A stretch of DNA of 64,000 nucleotides, from contig NZ_JAUHMF010000001.1 in the NCBI RefSeq assembly GCF_032334255.1, forward strand, positions 310,001-374,000. The letters run 5' to 3'. Below, one piece after another: positions 1-9,007 of the stretch; positions within the stretch are counted from its first letter, which is position 1; each line of letters opens with the position of its first letter. The position numbers and the translations under genes were made by a program. The notes under the pieces are model-generated. The model was given only the letters and a program-made list of their open reading frames with translations. It did no database searches and had not been told where the DNA came from. This DNA comes from Thermanaerothrix solaris (GTDB taxonomy: Bacteria; Chloroflexota; Anaerolineae; Anaerolineales; Anaerolineaceae).

Positions 1-1
1 C

Positions 2-715
2 CCGGGTTTCGTGATCGTACCTTTTGGTGATGCCAACGCTATTGAACGGGCAATAACACCAAATACCGCGGCGGTATTGCTAGAGCCTATTCAGGGAGAG
101 GGTGGAGTTAGAATTCCACCTGCAGGCTACTTGAAAGACGTTAGCCGCATTTGTCGTTCTCATAATGTGCTTTTCATTGCCGATGAAATTCAAACAGGCT
201 TGGGGCGAACCGGTAAGTTGTTCGCCTGTGATCATGAGGGGGTGCGTCCTGATATGATGATTGTGGGCAAGGCACTCTCAGGCGGTTTTTACCCCATTTC
301 AGCCGTGCTTGCTGATCGCGATATAATGGGTTTAATTCAACCGGGAGAGCATGGTTCTACGTTTGGCGGGAATCCGTTGGCGGCAGCGATTGCCCGCGCT
401 GCTTTACGCGTGATTGTAGAAGAAGGCTTAATTGAAAATGCGGCGCAAATGGGGGAGTATTTCTTGGAACGACTGGCGGAAATCCCTCAACGGAACATCA
501 AAGAGGTTCGTGGTAAGGGACTTTTGATCGGGGTAGAACTGAAGCATGAATTGGGCAACGTGCGGCGATATTGTGAAGCGTTACGCGAACGGGGTATCCT
601 GGTTAAGGACACTCATGAGCACGTCATTCGCTTCGCACCGCCCCTGATCATTAGCCGGGATATTATTGATTGGGCTATGCCGCACATCCAAGAAGTGCTC
701 ACGGCCAATCTTTAA
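2..715 (+). CDS. rocD: Ornithine aminotransferase, C-terminal part (5' end outside window)
   Basis: Class-III PLP-dependent aminotransferase that moves the delta-amino group of ornithine to 2-oxoglutarate in arginine/ornithine catabolism. The reading frame is open at the window edge, and about 237 C-terminal residues are present, so the N-terminal third is missing. Visible are IADEIQTGLGRTG, with the aspartate that contacts the PLP pyridine nitrogen, and MIVGKALSGGFYPISAV, with the lysine that forms the Schiff base. The tail LVKDTHEHVIRFAPPL fits RocD better than ArgD (family knowledge), but acetylornithine aminotransferase is not excluded. A terminator follows directly. Confidence 0.85.
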   Translation, partial: PGFVIVPFGDANAIERAITPNTAAVLLEPIQGEGGVRIPPAGYLKDVSRICRSHNVLFIADEIQTGLGRTGKLFACDHEGVRPDMMIVGKALSGGFYPISAVLADRDIMGLIQPGEHGSTFGGNPLAAAIARAALRVIVEEGLIENAAQMGEYFLERLAEIPQRNIKEVRGKGLLIGVELKHELGNVRRYCEALRERGILVKDTHEHVIRFAPPLIISRDIIDWAMPHIQEVLTANL

Positions 716-736
716 TCATGAGAGAACGATCAAGAT

Positions 737-774
737 TGCTCCTGAGGAGGAAAACCGTCCTTGGGAGCATTTTT
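737..774 (+). terminator. Rho-independent terminator after rocD
   Basis: TGCTCC at 737-742 pairs with GGAGCA at 764-769, with further partial pairing inside, and a run of five T follows. It separates the aminotransferase gene from the permease gene. Confidence 0.7.
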
Positions 775-830
775 AAAAATGGAATATTTCAAAAAATTTG
801 AAGGAGTTTTATCCTTTTGAGGCCTTTGGG

Positions 831-1763
831 TTGGAAAAGCGCTCTCGGAAAATAATCCCTTTTTTTGTTCTTCTTCTTGGCATCTTGGCAATATCCACCG
901 CATCCATTCTGATCCGTTTCGCCCAGCGCGAGGTGCCCTCATTAGTTATTGCCGCCTATCGTTTAGGTATTGCAACACTGCTTTTATTCCCCCTGGGGTG
1001 GAAACGTAAATACACCGCTAACCTCAAGGGCAAAGATTGGGTGTGGCTCGTTCTGGGTGGTTTTTTTCTGGCCTGTCATTTTGCGGCGTGGATCACCTCT
1101 TTAGAACACACCACTGTTGCCAGTTCGGTGGTGCTAGTAACCACGACGCCGCTTTGGGTGGCACTTCTGTCCCCTTTAGTTTTGCATGAGAAACCCGGTT
1201 CATCTGTCTGGTTAGGGTTGATTATGGCAATGGTGGGCAGCATTTGGATCGGCCTGCAAGGAAATTGCGCCTTTGAGGGGATGAGTATTTCCTGCCTGAT
1301 GGGAGATTCGATCCAAAAACGAGACTACTTGGTGGGTAATCTCCTCGCCCTATCCGGGGCTCTTTTTGCTTCAGGTTATATGTTGGTAGGCCGGTATTTT
1401 CGTCCCCGAATCTCACTATTGCCATATATTACGATCGTGTATGGTGTGGCAGCAGTGTGTTTACTGGGCTTTGTCGGGATCGCCCACCAACGCCTATGGC
1501 CTTATTCGGGGCGGGCCCTGATCATTTTAGTAGCGTTGGCGATCGGACCACAGATTCTGGGACATTCAGCCTTTAATTGGGCCCTGCGCTTTCTGCCGGC
1601 TTCTTTCGTAACCCTTGGTTTACTAGGTGAGCCAGTGGGAACAATGATTTTAGCCTCGTTATTTCTGGCAGAATTGCCTACCTGGGGGGAAATTGTGGGA
1701 GGCGGGATTATTCTTGCGGGAATTTACCTCGCCTCCCGTTCTACCCTTTCCACGCCAAATTAA
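831..1763 (+). CDS. EamA/DMT-superfamily permease
   Basis: Predicted inner-membrane protein of the drug/metabolite transporter superfamily, about 310 residues, with ten hydrophobic segments in two EamA repeats. The conserved texture is visible: SLVIAAYRLGIATLLLFPLG in the first repeat and GHSAFNWALRFLPASFVTL with LLGEPVGTMILASLFLAE in the second. The substrate cannot be told from sequence. The frame is open from a TTG at 798, but the TTG at 831 has a GAGG eight bases upstream and is preferred. The stop overlaps the convergent malQ stop by four bases. Confidence 0.85.
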   Translation: MEKRSRKIIPFFVLLLGILAISTASILIRFAQREVPSLVIAAYRLGIATLLLFPLGWKRKYTANLKGKDWVWLVLGGFFLACHFAAWITSLEHTTVASSVVLVTTTPLWVALLSPLVLHEKPGSSVWLGLIMAMVGSIWIGLQGNCAFEGMSISCLMGDSIQKRDYLVGNLLALSGALFASGYMLVGRYFRPRISLLPYITIVYGVAAVCLLGFVGIAHQRLWPYSGRALIILVALAIGPQILGHSAFNWALRFLPASFVTLGLLGEPVGTMILASLFLAELPTWGEIVGGGIILAGIYLASRSTLSTPN

Positions 1764-3298
1764 TTGGTTTGAAGATCTACCTCACCTGACGGTTGAAGCG
1801 AGTTTTCGGAAGAATCACGGCGGAAAATGTAATTAATCTCCGCTAAGCGTTCTGATAATGCAGGATTGAGGTCATTACTTTTCATACGCCAGGTCCAATT
1901 CCCATAGGGGCGCCCTGGGTAGTTCATGCGTGCTTCGTTCCCCAAGTTAAGCACATCCTGCATTGGGGCAAGAGCCATAATGGCAACGGAAGACCAAATG
2001 GCTCGTATCATGTACCAAGCGATGTCGTGATCGGAACAAGCCAGATAACGGCGGGCGTAATCACGGGCTTTTTCGTCAACGCGGTTGTACCATCCACGAG
2101 CGGTATCGTTATCGTGAGTTCCGGTATAAGCCACACAGTTTTTCTCATAGTTATGAGGCAAGAAAGGATCCTCGGGCCCTCCCTCAAAACCAAACTGGAG
2201 GATTTTCATACCTGGAAAGCCAAAGCGCTCCCGTAACGCGACAACGTCTGGGGTGATAACCCCCAGATCTTCGGCAATAAAGGGTAAGTCGCCGAGTGCT
2301 TTCTGCACGGCTTCAAAGAAGTGCAGACCAGGACCAGATACCCATTGTCCTTTCTCTGCTGTAGGGTTACCGGCGGGAACTTCCCAGTACGCTGCAAACC
2401 CACGGAAGTGATCCAAACGGATGATGTCCACAAGTTGAAGCGTAGAACGAACGCGTTCAATCCACCAGGAATATCCCTCTTGGGCGTGGTAATCCCAGCG
2501 ATAAAGTGGATTACCCCATAATTGGCCGGTAGGAGAGAAATAGTCCGGTGGAACGCCAGCGACAACGGTTGGGTTTCCGGCTGTATCCAGGTAAAACAGA
2601 TTGGGATTTGCCCACACATCACTGCTATCGTACGAGACAAAAATTGGAATATCTCCAATGATCTGGATTCCCTTACTGTGGGCGTAGTCACGGAGAGCAT
2701 TCCATTGCCGGAAGAATAAAAATTGAGAAAACTTAAAACTATCAATACGCCTGGAGTTTTTTTCCTTGAATTCCGCCAAAGCCTGAGGATGACGTTGACG
2801 AAATGCGGGATCCCATTTATTCCAAGGAGCGCCTTGGTGCGCAGTTTTCAAAGCCATGAAGAGCGCAAAATCATCTAACCAATAGGCCTGTTCATTTTTG
2901 AACCTCTCGAACTCTTCCGCCCATGGAGCGGGGTTCTTTTCATATTCTTGAAAAGCACGGTCGAGCAGTCCCAACTTCCAGGGGATTACTGCACCGTAGT
3001 CCACAGCGTTTTCTGGAAATGCCGGTCGCTGGCTCAAGTCGTTTGTTTGGAGTAGTCCTTCTTCATATAGAAGAAACGGGCTGACAAGATATGGATTTCC
3101 GGCAAAGGCGGAAAAACATTGATAGGGTGAATCTCCGTAACCGGTTGGTCCCAGAGGGAGCACCTGCCAGAGTGTGCACTGTGATTCGGCAAGAAAATCA
3201 ATCCACTGGTAGGCTTCTGGGCCGAGGTCGCCGATTCCATATGGACCCGGCAGGCTGGTTGGGTGCAAAAGAATACCTGAGGCACGGGAAAATTCCAT
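1760..3298 (-). CDS. malQ: 4-alpha-glucanotransferase (amylomaltase)
   Basis: GH77 disproportionating enzyme that transfers alpha-1,4-glucan segments between malto-oligosaccharides in glycogen and maltodextrin metabolism. Length is 512 residues, typical of the family. Catalytic signatures are IIRLDHFRGF (nucleophile Asp), FIAEDLGVI (acid/base Glu) and TGTHDNDTARGW (transition-state Asp). The N-terminus HPTSLPGPYGIGDLGPEAY is classical. A GGAGG seven bases before the ATG supports the start. It lies 27 bases downstream of glgA on the same strand, so the two are probably co-transcribed. Confidence 0.96.
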   Translation of the reverse strand: MEFSRASGILLHPTSLPGPYGIGDLGPEAYQWIDFLAESQCTLWQVLPLGPTGYGDSPYQCFSAFAGNPYLVSPFLLYEEGLLQTNDLSQRPAFPENAVDYGAVIPWKLGLLDRAFQEYEKNPAPWAEEFERFKNEQAYWLDDFALFMALKTAHQGAPWNKWDPAFRQRHPQALAEFKEKNSRRIDSFKFSQFLFFRQWNALRDYAHSKGIQIIGDIPIFVSYDSSDVWANPNLFYLDTAGNPTVVAGVPPDYFSPTGQLWGNPLYRWDYHAQEGYSWWIERVRSTLQLVDIIRLDHFRGFAAYWEVPAGNPTAEKGQWVSGPGLHFFEAVQKALGDLPFIAEDLGVITPDVVALRERFGFPGMKILQFGFEGGPEDPFLPHNYEKNCVAYTGTHDNDTARGWYNRVDEKARDYARRYLACSDHDIAWYMIRAIWSSVAIMALAPMQDVLNLGNEARMNYPGRPYGNWTWRMKSNDLNPALSERLAEINYIFRRDSSENSLQPSGEVDLQTN

Positions 3299-3325
3299 TG
3301 GTGATCCTCCATGTGCTGAAATGGG

Positions 3326-4792
3326 TTATGTATCGAGTAATTTCTGATAAAGCTCAAAATACGCCTGTGCGGACCGCCGCCAGGAGAAATCCTTCTGCAT
3401 TGCCCGTTTTTGAATTTCCACCCAAAGATTGGGGTTGTGATAACAAATTAGTGCTTCACGCAGTTTTTGAGCAAAAGCCTGAGGGGTAGGATCTGTGAAA
3501 AGAAAACCCGTTGAGCGCTGTAGGGTGGGGTCATCTTCAATGGTGTCTCTTAGGCCTCCGGTAGCACGGGCAACTGGAATGCATCCATAACGCATAGCAA
3601 TCATTTGTGTTAACCCACAGGGCTCATAGCGCGATGGCATCAGCAAAATGTCACCCGCTGCATAGAGTTTGCGGGCTAATGTCACATCCAAGCGTGGGAA
3701 GAAGCGGACCCTATCAGGATAGGTTTGAAAAAAGTCGGTACACATTTTTTCCAAATTGGCATCCCCGTGCCCCAGGATGATCAAATTCCATGGTTGGTCG
3801 GGCAACAAGGCCAAGCCTTCCAAGGCGATGTCAATTCCTTTTTGGCGATCCAGACGACTGACAATGATGAGTAATGGAACGTGAGGCTCAGTATCCAATT
3901 GCACTTCACGCAACAAGACTTCTTTATTGTGTTGTCGTTCTACCAAATGCTGCCAGTCATAGGGAACGGCAAGGGTGAAATCTTTGGCCGGATTCCATTC
4001 TTCTTCATCCAAACCATTTAGGATCCCACTCAGGTGGTCCTTGCGTCCTTGAAGGAATATCTCCAGCCCACAACCGAATTCGGGCGTAAGGATCTCTTGG
4101 GCGTAGGTTGGAGAAACAGCATTGATGTGGTCAGCTGCCCAGAGCCCCATGGGAAGCGGAAGGTTCTGCGCCCATTCCGGTAACGCAGTAGACTGAGCAG
4201 GTGGGATTAAATAATAATCAAGCACAGGGCGAGCTTCTTGTCCCATGTATGGCAAGTTGTGAATGGTCAGCAAAGACCGCACTTTTCTAAGGCTGGGGTG
4301 CGTGATTTGCTGCATTCGCAGCATGTATACCGCTAAAGCCGTATGCCAGTCATTCGCATGAAGAATGGTTTCGCCCCACGCCGTGACAAGGTATTGAGTC
4401 AGAGCGAGAGCGGCAAGGGAAAAGAAAACGTATTTCTCCCCATCGGTTGTACTACCAGTGTAAATGGGAGCATCCGGCGGAATTGGTGAACCGCTGATCA
4501 AGTAGAGAGGAACGCCTTGAAATTCACTTTGGAATATGGTGGCGGGTAATGCTCTACCATTGGCCGTTTCAATCTCGAACTCGGTGAATTTTTGAACGGA
4601 GTCCAGTTTTTGACCGATGCCCGCATGCATGGGAAGCACTAATCGAACGTCGCATGAGGAAGACGTTAAGCGCCGCAGAGCGCGTGGGAGCGAGCCGGCT
4701 ACGTCAGCGAGCCCGCCGACCTTGATTAATGGTGCGGCTTCTGCGGCGAGGAAAAGCACCCGGACAAGACGAGACGAAGCCTTTTCTAGCAT
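3326..4792 (-). CDS. glgA: Glycogen synthase (GT5, NDP-glucose type)
   Basis: Transfers glucose from ADP-glucose to the growing alpha-1,4 chain of glycogen. The 488-residue protein shows the GT5 donor loop KVGGLADVAGSLPRAL near the N-terminus, HANDWHTAL, the second Rossmann domain at SRLDRQKGIDIALEGLALL, and the retaining-GT motif PSRYEPCGLTQMIAMRYG near the C-terminus. It starts ten bases after the upstream amidohydrolase stop and precedes malQ, forming a polyglucan pair. No clear Shine-Dalgarno is seen before the ATG, so expression may depend on coupling to the upstream gene. Confidence 0.95.
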   Translation of the reverse strand: MLEKASSRLVRVLFLAAEAAPLIKVGGLADVAGSLPRALRRLTSSSCDVRLVLPMHAGIGQKLDSVQKFTEFEIETANGRALPATIFQSEFQGVPLYLISGSPIPPDAPIYTGSTTDGEKYVFFSLAALALTQYLVTAWGETILHANDWHTALAVYMLRMQQITHPSLRKVRSLLTIHNLPYMGQEARPVLDYYLIPPAQSTALPEWAQNLPLPMGLWAADHINAVSPTYAQEILTPEFGCGLEIFLQGRKDHLSGILNGLDEEEWNPAKDFTLAVPYDWQHLVERQHNKEVLLREVQLDTEPHVPLLIIVSRLDRQKGIDIALEGLALLPDQPWNLIILGHGDANLEKMCTDFFQTYPDRVRFFPRLDVTLARKLYAAGDILLMPSRYEPCGLTQMIAMRYGCIPVARATGGLRDTIEDDPTLQRSTGFLFTDPTPQAFAQKLREALICYHNPNLWVEIQKRAMQKDFSWRRSAQAYFELYQKLLDT

Positions 4793-4802
4793 CGCGCTTT
4801 TG

Positions 4803-6803
4803 TTAGGTGTGAGTTGAAGGGGTGTCTTGCAATATCATCTCGATGTAATCCTGAGAGATGGTCTTTTCCGGCGAGGCACCCAGTAACTGGATCAAGTCTA
4901 CCACACGCTGGGATTTTTGTTCGGCGTCTTTGCGACTCCAAGTACGGCTTTTGACCTCTAGGAAGTGGCCCAGAGGGGGATGGGTCACACTATCTACATT
5001 GACAAAGAATTCTGTGCCCTGAAAACGCACCAGATAGCGATAGCGTTCTTTCTCAATTTCAATCATTTGCTGGGGTTTGAAGTATTCGCGATAAAAGCGC
5101 AGGCTGTGAGTGGCTGTGGCCAGGTAACGGCTGCGGGAAAGCAAAACTTGTTTCGCAAATTGCCCTTCGCGGCTAGGACCGATCAGGGTCAATCGTGTGC
5201 GAACTCGAGACACTCGTCCATCGGGTTCGACAAAGTGATCTTCGCGGAAGCGCAGGCGGCTGTTTTCCGGGGGAGCAAACAGGAAGTAGGTATCATATTC
5301 TTGATAATGGCGTTGACGAAGGATTTCAATATCGGGATGACTTTCAATAATCTGGCGGATTAATGCCGGATCATCAACGACAACCTTAGCTTGCACTTCA
5401 AAGGATTCTTCCTCAGCGGTCTCTTCACCCAAAGCAAGCAGTTTGGAGAGCAGGGATTGTTCACGTTGAATGAGGAAGTAATCAATTCGTCGGGCATAAT
5501 CCTGGCTGGCGCGGATTAAATCGGCTTCGTTGATGCGTAGTAATTCACGATCGCGCATGAGCCAGCGCCCGTTGACCATCACATCGGTAACATCAGTGGA
5601 TTTTGCCGCATAGACGATTTGGGCGTAGATTCCCTGAGAGTCGCGGTGAAAGCGAGGTGAATTATGAATTGCGCGTAAATCCACGAGGATTAAATCGGCA
5701 CGTTTGCCGGGTTCGAGGGAGCCAACCTGATCGCCGATATGTAATGCTTTTGCTCCTAGCCGGGTTGCCATGGCTAAAGTTTGGCGGGCAGGCAGTGCTG
5801 TTGGATCACTACTGGCGCCTTTTGCCAGGAATGAGGCTAACCGAATTTCCTCAAACATGTCAAGGTCGTTATTCGAAGCGGGTCCATCCGTGCCGATTCC
5901 CACATTAACGCCCAATTCCAGCATACGCTTCACCGGCGCGATTCCGGAAGCCAGTTTCAAATTGGAAGAGGGGTTGTGTGCTACACCAGTGTTGTGATGC
6001 ACCAGGGTACGAATCTCCCCTTCATCGATATGAACGCAATGGGCCGCAATCACCTTTGCTTGAAGCACATTTTGCTTCTTGATATAAGGCACCACTGGCA
6101 TTCCCTGCTCGAGGCGCATGGTTTCAACTTCTTGTTGGGTTTCCGAAATATGGATATGGAGAGGGACATCGAATTCCAAAGCCAGTTCGGCAGCGGCTTG
6201 CAACATTTCCGCGGTGCAGGTATAAGGGGCATGAGGTCCAACGGCTGGCGTAATGAGGGGGTGCCCTTTCCAGCGCTGAATAAAATCACGGGTGTACGTC
6301 AGGGCCTCTTCAAAGGATTGAGCATCGGGGGTGGGAAACTTTAAGACGGTTTCGGCACAAACGGCACGCATACCGATTTCTGCGGTCGTCCTCGCGACGT
6401 CATCCTCAAAGTAATACATATCGGCAAAGGTCGTAACACCACTACGAATCATTTCGGCACAGGCGATTTGAGTGCCCAGGCGAACAAAATCAGGCGAAAC
6501 AAATTCACGCTCAACGGGCATCATATAGCCCAGCAGCCAGACGTCCAGGCGTAAATCGTCAGCTAGGCCACGAAGCAGCGTCATTGGTACATGGGTGTGG
6601 GCGTTGATCAAGCCGGGCATCAGGACTTTACCCTGGCAATCTATCATTTGGAGCGTGGTATATTGATTCAAAATCTCATTTTCTGAACCTACAGCCACAA
6701 TGGTGTCACCCCGGATGACGATGGCGCCGGGTTCGTAAATGTGGAAGGCTTCATCCATAGTAAGAATTACGGCATTTTTGAGGATCAAATCGGCGGCAGG
6801 CAT
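4803..6803 (-). CDS. MtaD-like amidohydrolase fused to a C-terminal CYTH domain
   Basis: Residues 1 to about 440 form a metal-dependent deaminase of the MTA/SAH deaminase and chlorohydrolase family: HTHVPMTLLRG gives two metal-ligand histidines, then HIHISETQQEVE, IAAHCVHID and GTDGPASNNDLDMF (metal aspartate). Family members deaminate S-adenosylhomocysteine or 5'-methylthioadenosine. After a linker near residue 460, about 200 residues look like a CYTH triphosphate-tunnel domain: FEVQAKVVVDDPALI, EYDTYFLF, SRLRFRED, KERYRYLVRFQGTEFFV and HFLEVKSRTWSRKDAE. The frame is uninterrupted across the junction. At 666 residues it is far longer than a stand-alone deaminase (about 430). It lies between cinA and glgA. 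The domain calls are firm; the function of the fusion is unknown. Confidence 0.87.
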   Translation of the reverse strand: MPAADLILKNAVILTMDEAFHIYEPGAIVIRGDTIVAVGSENEILNQYTTLQMIDCQGKVLMPGLINAHTHVPMTLLRGLADDLRLDVWLLGYMMPVEREFVSPDFVRLGTQIACAEMIRSGVTTFADMYYFEDDVARTTAEIGMRAVCAETVLKFPTPDAQSFEEALTYTRDFIQRWKGHPLITPAVGPHAPYTCTAEMLQAAAELALEFDVPLHIHISETQQEVETMRLEQGMPVVPYIKKQNVLQAKVIAAHCVHIDEGEIRTLVHHNTGVAHNPSSNLKLASGIAPVKRMLELGVNVGIGTDGPASNNDLDMFEEIRLASFLAKGASSDPTALPARQTLAMATRLGAKALHIGDQVGSLEPGKRADLILVDLRAIHNSPRFHRDSQGIYAQIVYAAKSTDVTDVMVNGRWLMRDRELLRINEADLIRASQDYARRIDYFLIQREQSLLSKLLALGEETAEEESFEVQAKVVVDDPALIRQIIESHPDIEILRQRHYQEYDTYFLFAPPENSRLRFREDHFVEPDGRVSRVRTRLTLIGPSREGQFAKQVLLSRSRYLATATHSLRFYREYFKPQQMIEIEKERYRYLVRFQGTEFFVNVDSVTHPPLGHFLEVKSRTWSRKDAEQKSQRVVDLIQLLGASPEKTISQDYIEMILQDTPSTHT

Positions 6804-6833
6804 AGATAATTGCTCTCCTGTATGGGTATGAAT

Positions 6834-7997
6834 TTAAATCGGGTTGGTGATCAGCACGCGACGGATGAAATCAAAGGCTGTATTAATTGCCCAAATTGAG
6901 CGGTTGGCAGGGGGACCACCAAAATAACGCTTATCCGAAATCATAATGGTTGGGGTTCTGGTTTGTAGTAACAATTCGGCGACAGGCCCATTCTCTTGCA
7001 TATTTGCAACTAAGAACACATCAGCCAGATGATCAAATTGGGAGAGTTCTACCTCGATTGTGGGTTTTAACTCAAGACAGGGGGCTTGAACATTGAATAT
7101 TGCAATATTTTCAAAGTGGCCGTTGATCAACATATCGGTCAGCGAGTTACTGTCAAAGCCACAGGTAAGTACGTGTAGTGACCAGCGTTTTTTATTTAGT
7201 AAATCAGCAACGGTCTGAACCAGTGTTTGTTCGTTCGTCCCATAGATGGAGTCCCCTAAGAGGGTACGGATTTGGGCCGCGAGGTTCTCGAGCATTTGGT
7301 CGGCTTCGGCTTCGGTAGCGGCTTTGACGGTCAGTCGAATATCCACCATTCCGGGGTGGGCGGCAAGCCCAACGGTGGGATTGATCAAGCGCTCAAAATC
7401 AGCCAACCATTCATCAATCTGAGATTCGGGAATTCCGGCGGTTCGGAGCACAAGCGTTTTGATGATTCCCTGTTGACCATAATGCTCTTTTAAGTAAGGG
7501 GCTACTTTATTATTCATGAGATATTCGAGTTCTTTTGGAACGCCAGGTAGACTGATGACAACACGTGAACCAATTTCACAATAAAAGCCGGGTGCAGTTC
7601 CAACCGGGTTTTCAATGGGAACTGCTCCTTGGGGAATATATGCCTGGCGACGGGCGTTTTCTCCGGGTTGGCGACCAAAGCGATGATAGCGTTCTGTGAT
7701 TTGTTGCCAGAGTTCAGGTCTAAATTCCAGCGGCACTCCCAAGGCCATGGCTATAGCTTCACGCGTGGGGTCGTCAACGGTGGGCCCTAGACCACCGCTA
7801 GTGATTACAATATCCGCTCGTTGCAGAGCTTCGCCTACTGCATTGGCAATACGGGTAACATTATCTCCCACCAAGGTGGCTCGGAACATGTCAATACCTA
7901 AATTTCGCAAGATGCGTGCGATGAACTGGATATTGGAATCCCGTATCTCGCCTAAGAGCAACTCGGTACCAATGGCAATTACTTCAGCGTTCGTCAT
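6834..7997 (-). CDS. cinA: CinA family protein with degenerate C-terminal domain
   Basis: The N-terminal molybdopterin-binding-like (COG1058) domain is well preserved: AEVIAIGTELLLGEIRDSN, ITSGGLGPTVDDPTREAIA and SLPGVPKELEYLM. In CinA this domain has ADP-ribose pyrophosphatase activity. The C-terminal 140 residues follow the layout of the nicotinamide-nucleotide amidase domain but lack its AESCTGG serine motif; at that place the sequence reads LTCGFDSNSLTD. The enzyme may therefore have lost NMN amidohydrolase activity. Length is 387 residues, slightly short for CinA. Its start overlaps the upstream lipoprotein gene by 14 bases. Confidence 0.88.
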   Translation of the reverse strand: MTNAEVIAIGTELLLGEIRDSNIQFIARILRNLGIDMFRATLVGDNVTRIANAVGEALQRADIVITSGGLGPTVDDPTREAIAMALGVPLEFRPELWQQITERYHRFGRQPGENARRQAYIPQGAVPIENPVGTAPGFYCEIGSRVVISLPGVPKELEYLMNNKVAPYLKEHYGQQGIIKTLVLRTAGIPESQIDEWLADFERLINPTVGLAAHPGMVDIRLTVKAATEAEADQMLENLAAQIRTLLGDSIYGTNEQTLVQTVADLLNKKRWSLHVLTCGFDSNSLTDMLINGHFENIAIFNVQAPCLELKPTIEVELSQFDHLADVFLVANMQENGPVAELLLQTRTPTIMISDKRYFGGPPANRSIWAINTAFDFIRRVLITNPI

Positions 7998-8562
7998 AAC
8001 CTTCCGTTGACTTCAGTTGTTTCTCGATTATACCCACCATCCAAGCACTGCGGGGAATAAAAAGGATATTTTCGCGTTCAACCGCAAATTGATCTAATTG
8101 GTTGATGCTTTCGATGAGTTGAGACGGATCGGTCAAAATCAAAAAATTGTTATCTAACCAGGCCCTCAAAGTTTCACTACGAGAAGAGGAATCACACATT
8201 AATACCAGCGAAGCGATTAACGTGGGCTGTGAAAAGGATGCCACCAAACCATTTTCGATGGCTTTATCAGTACTATAAGTATCCCATATGCTAAGATCTA
8301 TCGGATGTCCTTTGATCTTTTTCCCAGTTATGCTTTTCTGGAGATTTTCCAGTGTGGTGCGAACTTCAGAACACGATTGGTCACCACTCAATGGTGCGAT
8401 AACGCCAAAAAGGATGGTTTCGCCAGGATAAATCACGTAACAGCCCGCAGGATCGTTGCAAGGGGATCCTGGTTTTGCACACGCTGCTAACATCAATAGA
8501 AGAAGCGATAGCAGGAAAGGCTGAATTGCGCGCATACGTCGTTTACTATCTGAGTTTAGCAT
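7984..8562 (-). CDS. Short lipoprotein resembling one lobe of a branched-chain amino-acid binding protein
   Basis: A signal peptide with lipobox LLMLAACAKPG indicates a lipid-anchored extracytoplasmic protein. FGVIAPLSGDQSCSEV matches the opening strand of periplasmic type-I (LivJ-like) solute-binding proteins. At about 190 residues it holds roughly one lobe instead of the usual 350 or more, so normal ligand trapping is unlikely. No LIV-type permease or ATPase is nearby. The in-frame ATG at 8535 gives a more typical signal peptide than the one at 8562, and neither has a clear ribosome-binding site. It overlaps cinA by 14 bases, which suggests coupled translation. Confidence 0.7.
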   Translation of the reverse strand: MLNSDSKRRMRAIQPFLLSLLLLMLAACAKPGSPCNDPAGCYVIYPGETILFGVIAPLSGDQSCSEVRTTLENLQKSITGKKIKGHPIDLSIWDTYSTDKAIENGLVASFSQPTLIASLVLMCDSSSRSETLRAWLDNNFLILTDPSQLIESINQLDQFAVERENILFIPRSAWMVGIIEKQLKSTEGYDER

Positions 8563-8595
8563 AGAATTATGGTACGGCGGAAACCAGAAGTGATT

Positions 8596-8624
8596 TTGAA
8601 ATCCCGAATTGGCTGGGGTAAAAT
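8596..8624 (+). promoter_or_regulatory. Sigma-70-type promoter for yraN-miaA operon
   Basis: TTGAAA at 8596-8601, a 17-base spacer, and TAAAAT at 8619-8624. The expected transcription start near 8631 leaves a very short leader before the ATG at 8642 and argues against the upstream TTG at 8609 as the yraN start. Confidence 0.6.
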
Positions 8625-8641
8625 CATGGACGAGATTGCAA

Positions 8642-9007
8642 ATGATATCCCATAATCGGGCTTTAGGCGCCTGGGGCGAACAACAGGCAATAGATTATTT
8701 AGTGGCTCGTGGGTTTGTGATGGTAGAACGGAATTTTCACACACCTTACGGGGAAATTGATCTGATTGTAAAACGAGCCGATGACTTAGTTTTTGTGGAA
8801 GTCAAAACTCGATCTTCGGATGCCTTTGGATGGCCGGAACTAGCCTTGACGAGACAAAAGCGAGCACATCTGCTTAATGCTGCGTTGTATTATCTGCAAC
8901 AACACCCGGATTTTGAGGGAAACTGGCGCGTGGATGTCATTGCAATTCGGCATTCTCGGGAAAAAGGATCCCCAGAACTAGTTTGGATTGAAAATGTCGT
9001 GGTGTGA
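8642..9007 (+). CDS. yraN: YraN/UPF0102 family nuclease-like protein
   Basis: Small protein (about 121 residues) of the UPF0102 family, whose fold resembles Holliday-junction resolvases and restriction endonucleases. Visible family features are LGAWGEQQAIDYLVARGF, then the catalytic-type residues in TPYGEIDLIV and FVEVKTRSS (Asp, then Glu-x-Lys). Cellular role is poorly defined. The frame is open from TTG 8609, but the promoter position favours ATG 8642. The 3' end overlaps miaA by 14 bases, so the two are co-translated. Confidence 0.9.
   Translation: MISHNRALGAWGEQQAIDYLVARGFVMVERNFHTPYGEIDLIVKRADDLVFVEVKTRSSDAFGWPELALTRQKRAHLLNAALYYLQQHPDFEGNWRVDVIAIRHSREKGSPELVWIENVVV

Noticed and set aside
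2206..2745. Long open frame inside malQ on the same strand
   Set aside because: It lies wholly within the well-supported malQ coding sequence, has no ribosome-binding site, and its product has no recognisable motif.
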